From an uncultured Lachnospiraceae bacterium (GTDB lineage Bacteria > Bacillota > Clostridia > Lachnospirales > Lachnospiraceae): DNA of 64,000 bases. The translations under genes and the position numbers were made by a program. Every line of letters begins with the position of its first letter. Within the stretch, counting starts at the first letter, position 1. Below are positions 26,191 through 35,175 of this stretch, piece by piece. The DNA is taken from contig CAJTRK010000017.1 of NCBI GenBank assembly GCA_910578475.1, positions 1-64,000 on the forward strand, read 5' to 3'. The notes under the pieces were generated by a model. It was given only the letters and a program-made list of their open reading frames with translations, searched no databases and was not told where the DNA came from.

Positions 26191-28314
26191 ATGAAAGTTG
26201 AAAATTATCTGGAAAAAGTGTATTCTGGTATTCTGGGAATGAATATTGGAATCCGGCTTGGGGCTCCTGTGGAGCCCACCATCTGGACTTATGAGAGAAT
26301 CCGTGATACCTATGGTGAAATTACGGATTATGTGAAAGAATATAAGAATTTTGCGGCGGACGACGATGCCAACGGCCCGGTTTACTTTCTGCGGGCATTG
26401 CGCGACGATGCCATAGACAGGGAGCTTGTGCCGCAGGATGTGGCCAATGCCTGGCTGAATTATACAAGAGAAGGTGTGGGCATGTTCTGGTGGGGCGGAT
26501 ATGGAATCAGCACGGAGCATACGGCATATCTGAATCTGAAAAACGGGATTCCGGCCCCCCGGTCCGGTTCCATCGGGCAGAACGGAAAGATTCTGGCGGA
26601 GCAGATTGGCGGCCAGATTTTTATTGATACATGGGGGCTGTGTTTTCCGGGCAATCCGAAGAAAGCAGCGGAATACGGGAAAACAGCGGCCAGCGTGTCC
26701 CATGACGGAGAAGGCGTTTACGGGGCGGCGTTTTTCTGCGCCTGCATTGCGGAGGCCTTTGTTTCCGATGATGTGGAACATATTATTGAGACCGGCCTGC
26801 AAATGATTCCCAAAGAGAGCGTTTATGCGAAAGTTTCCCGTGCAGTCATCGCTTTTTACCGGGAAAATCCGGATGACTGGCGCGCCTGCCACGAGCTGCT
26901 TGTCCGGGAATGGGGATATGATAAATACAGGGGCGTATGCCATATTATACCAAACGCGGGCGTCTGTGTGCTGTCGATGCTGTATGGAAAAGGCGACTTC
27001 GCAAGAACCGTGGAAATTGCGACGATGTGCGGATGGGATACGGACTGCAACGCGGGAAATGTAGGCACGGTGCTCGGCGTTCTGTGCGGTCCTGAGGGAC
27101 TTCCCGGGCGATACAGGAAGCCAGTCAATGACGGTATCGTTTTATCCGGTATTTCCGGTTATCTGAACATTCTTGACATTCCGACCTATGCGAAGGAAGT
27201 CGCGTTGCTTGGATATCGTTTATCCGGGGAAAAGGCGCCGGAAGAGATTCAGGAAAGTATTCGTGACGGGGAGATTCATTTTGATTTTGAGCTTCCCGGT
27301 TCGACTCATAACCTGCGTCTTTCCGATTCGTTCTTCTGCATGGCGGAACATTCGACGGAACATGCTTATCGTGGAACGGGGTCACTGAAAATTCTTATCG
27401 ACCGCATGACAAGAGGAGACCGGTGCAGGATTTATTATAAGCCTTTTTACAGAAGAGATTCTTTTTCCGATGAGCGTTACAGCCCGGTATTTACGCCAAC
27501 GGTCTATTCCGGGCAGCGGGTGAGCATGCAGCTGTATCTGGAATTGTGGAACGGATGGGAAACGCCGGGCGTGGCGCCCTATATCCGAACGATGAGCGAT
27601 AAAGAACTGCATATCCAGGGATTTAAGAAACTGCAAACGGATGCGTGGACGGAAATTTCTTTTATCATTCCGGATACGGAAGGCGATTTGATTGACGAGG
27701 CAGGCATCGTGCTGGAAGGATATTCCATCTCCAAAGCAAAGACGCTCGGGGCAGTTTATCTGGATGAATTTTCGATTACCGGAGACAGCGCCTATACGAT
27801 TTCCTTTCAGAAACAGCGGAAGGAGTTTGGCACAATTACGCCCTTTGCGGCAGACCACGGGGCATGGGAAGTTGAAGAGGACAGACTTTCGCTCCTGCGC
27901 TGCGGCGAGGCATTCGCTTATGCGGGAAATTATTATGCCGGAGATTATCGGATATCGACGGAAGTAGAACCGGTAAGCGGAGAGAATCATTTATTGCTGA
28001 TTCGTGCCCAGGGCGCGATGAGAGGATATGCGCTTGGATTTTCGGGGAAGGGAAAAGCGGCCATTTATAAAAATGACTTCGGTTTTGTCAAATTGGCGGA
28101 AACGGATTATCCGTGGGAGGCGGGACAGAAATACAGATTTTCTGCCGCGGCGGAAGGCGCGGAAATTTCTCTCTCCATCGATGACAGACAGATATTGTGT
28201 GTGGAAGACAGGCAGTATGCGTACGGTATGTATGGATGCGGCTCGCTTTCTATGGGAAGAACGTTTTTTGGAGATTTTACGGTCAAAACGAAAGCGGAGG
28301 GTCAGAAACCATGA
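26191..28314 (+). CDS. ADP-ribosylglycohydrolase-like enzyme with C-terminal beta domains
   Basis: The 707-residue protein has an ADP-ribosylglycohydrolase-type N-terminal domain (about 1-350) with altered metal motifs ADDDANGPV (for TDDT) and CGWDTDCNAGNVGTVLG (for DADT). The last 350 residues look like two beta-sandwich modules, ending with a LamG/concanavalin-like stretch (RGYALGFSGKGKAAIY). It has no signal peptide. I use ATG 26191, seven bases after AGAGG; ATG 26185 is too close. Its end overlaps the kinase gene by ATGA. The C-terminal part may bind sugar; function is inference. Confidence 0.85.
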   Translation: MKVENYLEKVYSGILGMNIGIRLGAPVEPTIWTYERIRDTYGEITDYVKEYKNFAADDDANGPVYFLRALRDDAIDRELVPQDVANAWLNYTREGVGMFWWGGYGISTEHTAYLNLKNGIPAPRSGSIGQNGKILAEQIGGQIFIDTWGLCFPGNPKKAAEYGKTAASVSHDGEGVYGAAFFCACIAEAFVSDDVEHIIETGLQMIPKESVYAKVSRAVIAFYRENPDDWRACHELLVREWGYDKYRGVCHIIPNAGVCVLSMLYGKGDFARTVEIATMCGWDTDCNAGNVGTVLGVLCGPEGLPGRYRKPVNDGIVLSGISGYLNILDIPTYAKEVALLGYRLSGEKAPEEIQESIRDGEIHFDFELPGSTHNLRLSDSFFCMAEHSTEHAYRGTGSLKILIDRMTRGDRCRIYYKPFYRRDSFSDERYSPVFTPTVYSGQRVSMQLYLELWNGWETPGVAPYIRTMSDKELHIQGFKKLQTDAWTEISFIIPDTEGDLIDEAGIVLEGYSISKAKTLGAVYLDEFSITGDSAYTISFQKQRKEFGTITPFAADHGAWEVEEDRLSLLRCGEAFAYAGNYYAGDYRISTEVEPVSGENHLLLIRAQGAMRGYALGFSGKGKAAIYKNDFGFVKLAETDYPWEAGQKYRFSAAAEGAEISLSIDDRQILCVEDRQYAYGMYGCGSLSMGRTFFGDFTVKTKAEGQKP

Positions 28315-29207
28315 AAGTATTAAATTACGGCTCTTTGAATTATGATTATGTATATTTGGTAAAACATATGGTACAATTAGGAGAGACAATCTCTTCTTCC
28401 GGTATGGAAACGCATTTCGGCGGAAAAGGACTGAATCAGTCAATAGCGCTTGCCAAAGCGGGCGCGGACGTTTACCATGCGGGCATGGTAGGAGAAGACG
28501 GGGACGACCTGATTGCCGTATGCAAAAAGTACGGCGTACATACCGATTATATTACGAAACAGACGGGCAGGAGCGGCCACGCCATCATACAGATAACGCC
28601 CGAAGGAGAAAACTGTATTATTTTGTACAGCGGCTCCAACGGGAAGAACACGGAAGAAAAAATCAACGAAGTGCTGGCCGGTTTTGAAGAAGGCGACCTG
28701 TTGTTGTTGCAAAATGAGATTAATCTGTTGGACTTACTCGTAGAAAAAGCATATGACCGGAAAATGAAAATCGTTTTAAATCCTTCTCCGATGAACGAAA
28801 AGCTTTTAAACTGTGATTTGAATAAGATATCGCTGTTTTTGCTGAACGAAGTGGAGGGGGAGCAGTTGACGAAGGAAACCGAAGCGGAGCGCATTTTAGA
28901 GCGGATGAGGGAACTTTACCCGAATGCGGAAGTGGTGCTTACGCTTGGAAAGGAAGGCAGTATTTATGCCGGGCCCGGGATGAACTGCGCCTGTGACAGT
29001 TTTGCCGTTGAGGCGGTTGACACGACGGCGGCGGGAGATACTTTTACCGGATATTATATTGCATCCGTTCTGCGTGGAAAATCCATAGAAGAAAGTTTAA
29101 AGACCGCTTCTGCGGCTTCCGGCATTGCCGTGACAAGAAAAGGCGCGGTACCGTCTATTCCGGATGCGGAAGAAGTGGAGGATTTTATAAAAAAATATGC
29201 CAGATAA
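28311..29207 (+). CDS. Ribokinase-family (PfkB) carbohydrate kinase
   Basis: The 298-residue protein has N-terminal NYGSLNYDYVY, the substrate loop GGKGLNQSIALAKAGADV and the C-terminal catalytic DTTAAGDTF (catalytic Asp near 243). These match the ribokinase branch rather than fructokinases. It would phosphorylate the sugar released by the upstream glycohydrolases. ATG 28311 overlaps the preceding stop; GGAGGGTCAGAAACC lies upstream. Confidence 0.9.
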   Translation: MKVLNYGSLNYDYVYLVKHMVQLGETISSSGMETHFGGKGLNQSIALAKAGADVYHAGMVGEDGDDLIAVCKKYGVHTDYITKQTGRSGHAIIQITPEGENCIILYSGSNGKNTEEKINEVLAGFEEGDLLLLQNEINLLDLLVEKAYDRKMKIVLNPSPMNEKLLNCDLNKISLFLLNEVEGEQLTKETEAERILERMRELYPNAEVVLTLGKEGSIYAGPGMNCACDSFAVEAVDTTAAGDTFTGYYIASVLRGKSIEESLKTASAASGIAVTRKGAVPSIPDAEEVEDFIKKYAR

Positions 29208-29221
29208 GGAGAACGCGCGGA

Positions 29222-29926
29222 ATGAAATTCTCATCGGTGACAAATGAAAAATTATCGGACAAAGTTATCAGCCAGATTATGAGCAATATCAAGAGCGGGA
29301 AATTACTGCCGGGGGCCCGGCTGCCCAACGAACCGGAACTGGCGACGAGCTTTGGCGTAAGCCGGGGAATTTTACGGGAAGCGCTTACCATCCTTCAGGC
29401 GAGAGGGATTATTTATCGTAAGCCCAAAGAGGGGACTTTTATTGCTCCGGACGTACTGGAAGTGATTAGCGGAAGCCGGGAAGTGTCTGTCAGAGAAGCA
29501 ACCTATCTGAACCTGATAGAAGTGCGGGAATGCTTTGAACCCCGTGTGGTAGAAAAAGTAATTGAGCTTGCCAGCGACGATGAAATCGAAGAACTGGCGG
29601 ATTTGGTGGAAAACGGAACGGTTAAAAACGCGGACCATTCGCTTGATTACTATTTCCACTATCGGCTTGCGGAACTTTCCGGCAATATCGTATTCGTCAA
29701 TTTTATCGATACCTATTATGATATTATTGACGAATTAAAGACCAGGTCAAGCAAACAGAAGAATCGTATTGCGCAGATAAACGAAGAGCATAAAAGAATC
29801 CTTGAGGCAATTCAGAAACGGGATTCCGAGAAAGCCAGACAGCTTATGCACTATCATTTGCAGAAAGTGAAGGAACATGCGCTGGCGAACGAGAATCCCG
29901 AAGCGAAAGGAGAGACAAGTCTGTAA
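29222..29926 (+). CDS. GntR-family regulator with FCD domain (FadR type)
   Basis: The 234-residue regulator has a winged-helix N-terminus: LSDKVISQIMSNIKSGKLLPG, then RLPNEPELATSFGVSRGILREAL, the GntR signature. The C-terminal helical FCD domain (about 90-220) shows ECFEPRVVEKVIELA and HYHLQKVKEHA, with H residues that often bind a metal and the ligand. It likely represses the cluster until its sugar or acid ligand is present. FadR-type operator-like sites are found upstream of the divergent transporter. ATG 29222 follows the kinase by 14 bases. Confidence 0.92.
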   Translation: MKFSSVTNEKLSDKVISQIMSNIKSGKLLPGARLPNEPELATSFGVSRGILREALTILQARGIIYRKPKEGTFIAPDVLEVISGSREVSVREATYLNLIEVRECFEPRVVEKVIELASDDEIEELADLVENGTVKNADHSLDYYFHYRLAELSGNIVFVNFIDTYYDIIDELKTRSSKQKNRIAQINEEHKRILEAIQKRDSEKARQLMHYHLQKVKEHALANENPEAKGETSL

Positions 29927-29945
29927 AGCAGACCCGAATGGAATC

Positions 29946-30809
29946 ATGAAACAGAAAAAGAAAGCCGGAGAATGGGCGGAAGAATATTTTGCGCTGACAC
30001 TGGCTGTAATTGTTTTGGTTATCGGTATCTATGTTTTTAAATTTCCAAACCATTTTTCTTTTGGAGGAGTAACCGGCATTGCGGTATTACTGGAAGAATT
30101 TCTCCCGTTCAGCGCGAGTACCCTGACGCTCGTTATGAATATGCTGCTGCTTATCGTCGGCTTTTTGTTTTTGGGAAAAGAGTTCGGCATAAAGACCGTA
30201 TATGTCAGTGTGCTGAGTTCCGTTCTGCTGGAACTTCTGGACAGATATGTGCCGCTGCGTGGCCCGCTGACGGACCAGCCGGTTTTGGAACTTGTTTTTG
30301 CAATCGTTTTACCGGCGGTCAGCGCGGCAGTTTTCTTTTACTACGACGCTTCCGGCGGCGGAACGGATATTGTGGCAATGATTGTGAAAAAATATTCCGA
30401 TATGAATATAGCGATGGCGCTGTTTCTGGTCGATTTGCTGATTTCCGTTTCCGCATGGTTCGTATTTGATGCGCAGACGGGACTTTTTTCTTTTTGTGGC
30501 CTGATGGCCAAATCGCTGGTGATAGACAGAGTCATAGAGAATATGAACCTGTGCAAATATCTGACGATTATTTGTTCCGAGCCGCAGCCAATCTGCCGGT
30601 TTATCCATGAACAACTGCACAGGAGCTCTACGATTTTCAAGGCGGAAGGCTCTTACAGCCACCATGACAAGACCATTGTGCTTACCGTGATGAAGCGGAA
30701 ACAGGCCATCCGGCTCGAACGTTTTATCAGGCAGCAGGAGGCCGGAGCGTTTATTATGGTGACAAACAGCAGTGAAATTATCGGAAACGGGTTCCACGGA
30801 TTCCACTGA
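29946..30809 (+). CDS. YitT-family membrane protein
   Basis: A 287-residue protein with five or six membrane segments (YitT/DUF161 repeats), including FSFGGVTGIAVLLEEF and SGGGTDIVAMIVKKYS, the glycine-rich motifs of the family. The last 80 residues form a soluble DUF2179-type domain (about 215-285). Substrate and direction of transport are unknown. The start is uncertain: the ATG at 29946 has only a weak ribosome site. It may or may not belong to the AtuA cluster's function. Confidence 0.85.
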   Translation: MKQKKKAGEWAEEYFALTLAVIVLVIGIYVFKFPNHFSFGGVTGIAVLLEEFLPFSASTLTLVMNMLLLIVGFLFLGKEFGIKTVYVSVLSSVLLELLDRYVPLRGPLTDQPVLELVFAIVLPAVSAAVFFYYDASGGGTDIVAMIVKKYSDMNIAMALFLVDLLISVSAWFVFDAQTGLFSFCGLMAKSLVIDRVIENMNLCKYLTIICSEPQPICRFIHEQLHRSSTIFKAEGSYSHHDKTIVLTVMKRKQAIRLERFIRQQEAGAFIMVTNSSEIIGNGFHGFH

Positions 30810-30836
30810 AAAGAATGAAGTAAGGAGCGGACACGA

Positions 30837-32786
30837 ATGGAAAAAGTAAAAAGTTTTCTGGCGGTAATCCTGTTCTGTTCGGTATGGACGTTTGTCGGTA
30901 TCAAAACATTTGGCATGTCCGAAAACAGCATGAAGAGCGGACAGCTGTTCATAAGCGAAACGGAAGGGACATTAAAAACAGAATTTTTCGGGAAGCTGTG
31001 GGAAGAACAGGAGCAGACGAAACAGAAGGCGCTTTATGCTTTTTCCATAGAGGAACTGGAACGGATGCTTTCGGATAACTGCAGGCGGGAACAGGAAGGC
31101 GGCCGGTACATGGAATCGGTCGGTTCCATCTATCTTTTTCCGAAAACTTATTCCGGCGCTCTTGCGGCCTGCTATGAGAACGATGAAACGACCTCCTTCC
31201 GGATGGTCATGACGGAGGATGATACGGAACAAAGACAGGAATATGAATGCCGCCGGCTTCAGGACGGCAGTTTCTGGTTTGTCTGCCGGACGGAAAGCGG
31301 GAGCAAAACGGATTTGCCCGATTATACGGTCAATGAAGTGCTGCGTTATGGCAGAGCGGATTATGTGTACGACGACGGGGAACGGAATCTGGAAGAAGAA
31401 CGGCAAAAACGCGAAGGAGAACTGGAACGGTATATGGAAGCGGAAACGGGCGGGGCAATACAGGAATTCTGGTGTCGGGAAGGACGGCTCTGCCTGGTTG
31501 ACCGCGAAACGGAGCGGTTTCTTGATATGACGGATGAAAAGGAGGGCTGTATCGCGGATTTTCTGGCCGGACAGCTTGCGCGCATCGACTGCGGAATATT
31601 GGTAAGCGAAGGTTCCTTTGCGGAAATAGAAAAGTATAAACCGGAAGGTTACAGTTTATTGTGGGAAAAAAACGGTTGGAACGATATTGCGGTCTGCGAC
31701 CTGAATCACGACGGAAGGATGGACTATGTCGCCGCGCTGTACCCGGAGGATTATGAAGAGGTGAGCCGGTATGCGGATGGTTCTCTCTATGAAAAGCTGC
31801 CGCAGTATTATGCGGCCGGATTCTGGCTTCTTTTATCCGGAGAAGACGACAGTTATCAACAGATACAGCTTTCGGACAGCATTGAATACTGGGAAACCGA
31901 ACTCAGCCTGACGAAAGTGGCCTTTGTGGAAGCGGGCATTCTGGAGCTCGAATATTTTGTCGGACGTTCCCCCTTCGATAATGCCGTACTCCGCTTTGCG
32001 TACGATGAGGAGACAGAAGATTTTTATATTATCCGTTCCGACTATCGGGATGGTTTTGATGATTCCCTTCTGACAGGGGACGTGGATAATTACGGGCAGA
32101 CGACGCTGCGTACATATTTTACGGGGCAGCAGCGCTATTGCGAGGGGGTGTGGGACAGCAGAGAGAACATTCCGCTGCCGGGGGAAAATGTGCTCGGCTA
32201 TTTCAGCGACAGTTTTCAGTATCGGTGTATGAATCCGACCGAGGAAAGCAATATCAACAGCCTGATTCAGGAAAAAGAATATGAAATTTTAAGGACCCTC
32301 GTGGAGGCTTATCCTTCCGGAGGACTGGACGTCAGTATGCTGGCATCGCCTGTTTTTTATAATGCGGTACTTGTCAGCGGCAGGATTGAGATATACTTTT
32401 ACGATGAGGAAGATGAATTTATCAGAATACAGATTCCGGTTATGGTGGATAAGCAAAGCGGCTCATATGTCATGGTAACGAAGCTGGCAGAACAGGAGAC
32501 GTTTCTTCGTATTTTGGAGGAATGGACGGAAGACGCACTTTCTGAAAATATCATTACGCCGGAAGATAAAATGCGCTGCATAAAAGCGGTTGAAGAGAAC
32601 TGGGAAAAGGAGGCGCTCACAGAGACTTATTTTAAAAAAGAGGGCTGTACGCTGTCTCTGCAAATCGCTGAGGAAGGAGTCCGGGTAAGCATCCGGGAAA
32701 AAACGGACGGCTGGCAGGAGTATGACTATATCATCGACAAGGAATATTTTATCGGAACGGAAATTTGGAAGTATTATAACCAGTAA
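30837..32786 (+). CDS. Membrane-anchored protein with EF-hand-like motif (649 aa)
   Basis: I do not recognise the protein. Residues 7-25 form an N-terminal membrane anchor with no obvious cleavage site. The rest is extracellular or periplasm-like, acidic and mixed alpha/beta. Residues 288-296 (DLNHDGRMD) form a calcium-binding DxNxDG loop like those in VCBS/FG-GAP or dockerin-type repeats. No enzymatic motif is seen. ATG 30837 follows AAGGAGCGGACACGA. It ends at a bidirectional terminator. Confidence 0.6.
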   Translation: MEKVKSFLAVILFCSVWTFVGIKTFGMSENSMKSGQLFISETEGTLKTEFFGKLWEEQEQTKQKALYAFSIEELERMLSDNCRREQEGGRYMESVGSIYLFPKTYSGALAACYENDETTSFRMVMTEDDTEQRQEYECRRLQDGSFWFVCRTESGSKTDLPDYTVNEVLRYGRADYVYDDGERNLEEERQKREGELERYMEAETGGAIQEFWCREGRLCLVDRETERFLDMTDEKEGCIADFLAGQLARIDCGILVSEGSFAEIEKYKPEGYSLLWEKNGWNDIAVCDLNHDGRMDYVAALYPEDYEEVSRYADGSLYEKLPQYYAAGFWLLLSGEDDSYQQIQLSDSIEYWETELSLTKVAFVEAGILELEYFVGRSPFDNAVLRFAYDEETEDFYIIRSDYRDGFDDSLLTGDVDNYGQTTLRTYFTGQQRYCEGVWDSRENIPLPGENVLGYFSDSFQYRCMNPTEESNINSLIQEKEYEILRTLVEAYPSGGLDVSMLASPVFYNAVLVSGRIEIYFYDEEDEFIRIQIPVMVDKQSGSYVMVTKLAEQETFLRILEEWTEDALSENIITPEDKMRCIKAVEENWEKEALTETYFKKEGCTLSLQIAEEGVRVSIREKTDGWQEYDYIIDKEYFIGTEIWKYYNQ

Positions 32787-32817
32787 TTGATTTTTGCATG
32801 GCGGTTTCCTATAAAGT

Positions 32818-32856
32818 AAAAAAGACCACGCCCGTTTTCCCGGGAGTGGTCTTTTG
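32818..32856. terminator. Bidirectional terminator between converging genes
   Basis: Arms AAAAGACCAC (32820-32829) and GTGGTCTTTT (32846-32855), plus an inner CCCG/CGGG pairing, give a long stem with a T run on one strand and an A run (T on the other). It can serve both the unknown anchored protein and the chemoreceptor. Confidence 0.88.
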
Positions 32857-32862
32857 TTTTTA

Positions 32863-34833
32863 TTATGAAGAAAGCGTGAACTGGTTGACGAGATGTTTTA
32901 AGCCGGCTGCTTCTGCGGAAAGCTGTTCGCTTGCGGAGGCGCCTTCTTCGGCTGTCGCGCTGTTGCTTTGAACAACGATGGAAATCTGATTGATTCCTTC
33001 CGATACCTGCCATACCGCGTCCGACTGTTCATTGGATACGGCAGCGATATTGTCGATGGAATCGACGACGGACTGAATGCTGTTTACGACCTCGGACAGG
33101 ATTTCCGCCGTATTTCTTGCAATTTCAGAACCCGTATGTACCGCGTCCGTAGAGTGCTCAATGAGCGATGAAGTATTCTGCGCCGCTTCTGCGGATTTGC
33201 CGGCCAGATTACGGACTTCTTCTGCGACGACTGCAAATCCTTTTCCTGCGCTTCCGGCTCTGGCTGCCTCTACTGCAGCGTTCAGGGCAAGGATGTTGGT
33301 CTGGAATGCGATATCGTCTATCGTTTTCAGAATCTTTTCGATTTCATTGGAGCTGGTCTGAATCTTATCCATAGCTTCCATCAGATTCTGCATCTTTTGG
33401 TTACACAAAGACACCTCTTCTCCGGTCTGATGCGTCTGCCCGCGGACATCCAGCGCACCGCTTGCGGTATGTTTGGCCTGCTCGGAAATTTCGTTAATGC
33501 GTGACGCAAGCTCTTCCACGGAGCTGGCCTGTTCCGCGGTTCCCTGACTCAGTGTCTGAGCGCTTGCGGATAATTGGCTGCTGGCAGCAGAAACCTGTTC
33601 TGCGGAATGATTGACCTGTTTTATGGCGTCACTCAATTCAGCTTTCATATTCCGCATGGAAAGCAGGATGTTCCGGAAACTGCCGACGTAAACATCTTCG
33701 TGCTGTGTTCGGACATTCAGGTTTTGATTTGCCATTTCATTTAACAGATAACCGATATCGTTGATAACGGTGCTTAATCCTTCAACAAGAGAAGCGGTGG
33801 ATTTGGCGAGCATACCCGTTTCATCTTTGCTGGTGATTTTAGGCATTGGCGTATCCAAATCGCCCTGTACGAGCAGTTCCATTCTTTTCGCGCAGGCTTT
33901 CATCGGCTTTCCGATGTTGATGGATAAAGCGAGAGCAACTACGGCGGAAAGCAAAATGGAAATCACGATGGCGGCAATGTTGATGACCATGGCATCCCGG
34001 GTAGAAGCGAGATAGTTAAGCTGCGGCGCGGTAACGGCGATGCTCCAGCCATCCGTATCTGCCACAGGCGCATAGGCAGCAAACATTTTATCTTCGCCGC
34101 TTGTATACTCTCCGAAGCCATTTTTGCCCTGGCGCATGGATTCATGGATTTTGGCCAAATCTGTCAGGGATGTATCGCTTTGAGCCTCGTTTTCGATATT
34201 CTGTACTGTAATGGTATCCAGTGTAATATCGGCGATGGTGTCGCCGGATTTATTAATCATATAGGCCCTGCTGTTTTCTCCGACTTGAATGGAAGAAACA
34301 ATATCATTCAAAAAGGTCTCGTGCGGAACAAAATATACGACTCCGACAATGGAAGAACCCTGGATTCCGTCGGCATAAAGAGGCGCTGCTACCATAATGG
34401 AGAGTTCTCCGGTAATTTTGCTGATGAGTGGTTCCGATACATAGACATTGCCCTGCATTGCCTGTTTTACATATTCGCGGTCGGAATAATCCTTGCCGTC
34501 GAAAATGCTGAGCCCGTCTGCACCGATAATATTTCCCCGTTGGAAATTGTGCATGGCAGCCCGTTCATTGATAATGGCCTGTTTCTCGTCGAGAGAGACA
34601 TCCGGGTTGGATAACTGTGGAATACAGCCGGCATCCATGGCAACGTTTTTATAGGAAGCCAGTTCCTGTTCGACCCGTCCGGCAGCCAGAACAGCGGTTT
34701 CGCTCATCATATGTTCTACGGTTGTCATGGTGCTGTTGTAATTGGGTATGATGCTGGCAATGCCGGATGCTAACTGCCCTATCAGAACGGTTAGAATGAG
34801 ACATAAGTTGATTTTGGTTCGAATGCTTTTCAT
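32863..34833 (-). CDS. Methyl-accepting chemotaxis protein with Cache sensor
   Basis: The 656-residue receptor has an N-terminal membrane segment (about 10-30), an extracellular dCache-type domain (about 35-275; DYSDREYVKQAMQGN and MVAAPLYADGIQGS are typical), a second membrane segment (about 283-305), a HAMP region and a cytoplasmic signalling domain. The hairpin tip is DDIAFQTNILALNAAVEAAR followed by AGSAGKGFAVVAEEVR. Its ligand is unknown; dCache domains commonly bind amino acids, nucleobases or carboxylates. Confidence 0.94.
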   Translation of the reverse strand: MKSIRTKINLCLILTVLIGQLASGIASIIPNYNSTMTTVEHMMSETAVLAAGRVEQELASYKNVAMDAGCIPQLSNPDVSLDEKQAIINERAAMHNFQRGNIIGADGLSIFDGKDYSDREYVKQAMQGNVYVSEPLISKITGELSIMVAAPLYADGIQGSSIVGVVYFVPHETFLNDIVSSIQVGENSRAYMINKSGDTIADITLDTITVQNIENEAQSDTSLTDLAKIHESMRQGKNGFGEYTSGEDKMFAAYAPVADTDGWSIAVTAPQLNYLASTRDAMVINIAAIVISILLSAVVALALSINIGKPMKACAKRMELLVQGDLDTPMPKITSKDETGMLAKSTASLVEGLSTVINDIGYLLNEMANQNLNVRTQHEDVYVGSFRNILLSMRNMKAELSDAIKQVNHSAEQVSAASSQLSASAQTLSQGTAEQASSVEELASRINEISEQAKHTASGALDVRGQTHQTGEEVSLCNQKMQNLMEAMDKIQTSSNEIEKILKTIDDIAFQTNILALNAAVEAARAGSAGKGFAVVAEEVRNLAGKSAEAAQNTSSLIEHSTDAVHTGSEIARNTAEILSEVVNSIQSVVDSIDNIAAVSNEQSDAVWQVSEGINQISIVVQSNSATAEEGASASEQLSAEAAGLKHLVNQFTLSS

Positions 34834-35040
34834 TTTATCGTTCCCCCTGTTTATTTTGGCTTTGCATTCTGTTAAATCGTTTTAGCCATTTATTGTCAAT
34901 ATTTTCATTATAGGAGTTGTTCTTCCTGCCTGTCAACTGCCTTTCAGCACAATCTTTATGCCTCATATTTGTGCTTCATGACGTGTTCCAAAATCAGGAA
35001 GAATGGTACTTGACGCAGGATGAAATGTTATGTTAACATT

Positions 35041-35158
35041 TAAATCAACATAATAAAGTATTATGTCAACACTATGTATTTGTACTGCCAGAAAATATCA
35101 CGTCAGGGGCATTTATCATGTACATTTTATATAGTTGACATAATAAAATATTACAATT
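35041..35158. promoter_or_regulatory. Repeated dyad with AACATAATA core, upstream of transglutaminase-fold gene
   Basis: ACATAATA-aag-TATTATGT, an 8-bp perfect inverted repeat near 35046-35064, recurs in weaker form as ACATAATA-aaa-TATTAC near 35138-35154, inside TTGACATAATA. A related TATGTTAACAT dyad precedes. The second copy overlaps a TTGACA -35 candidate. They look like two binding sites for the same dimeric regulator. Confidence 0.5.
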
Positions 35159-35175
35159 ACAGTGAGGGAAAAGGT

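Noticed and set aside
25651..26943. 430-codon reverse ORF opposite the two glycohydrolase genes
   Set aside because: It spans two real genes and their junction on the other strand; no known motif or initiation site.
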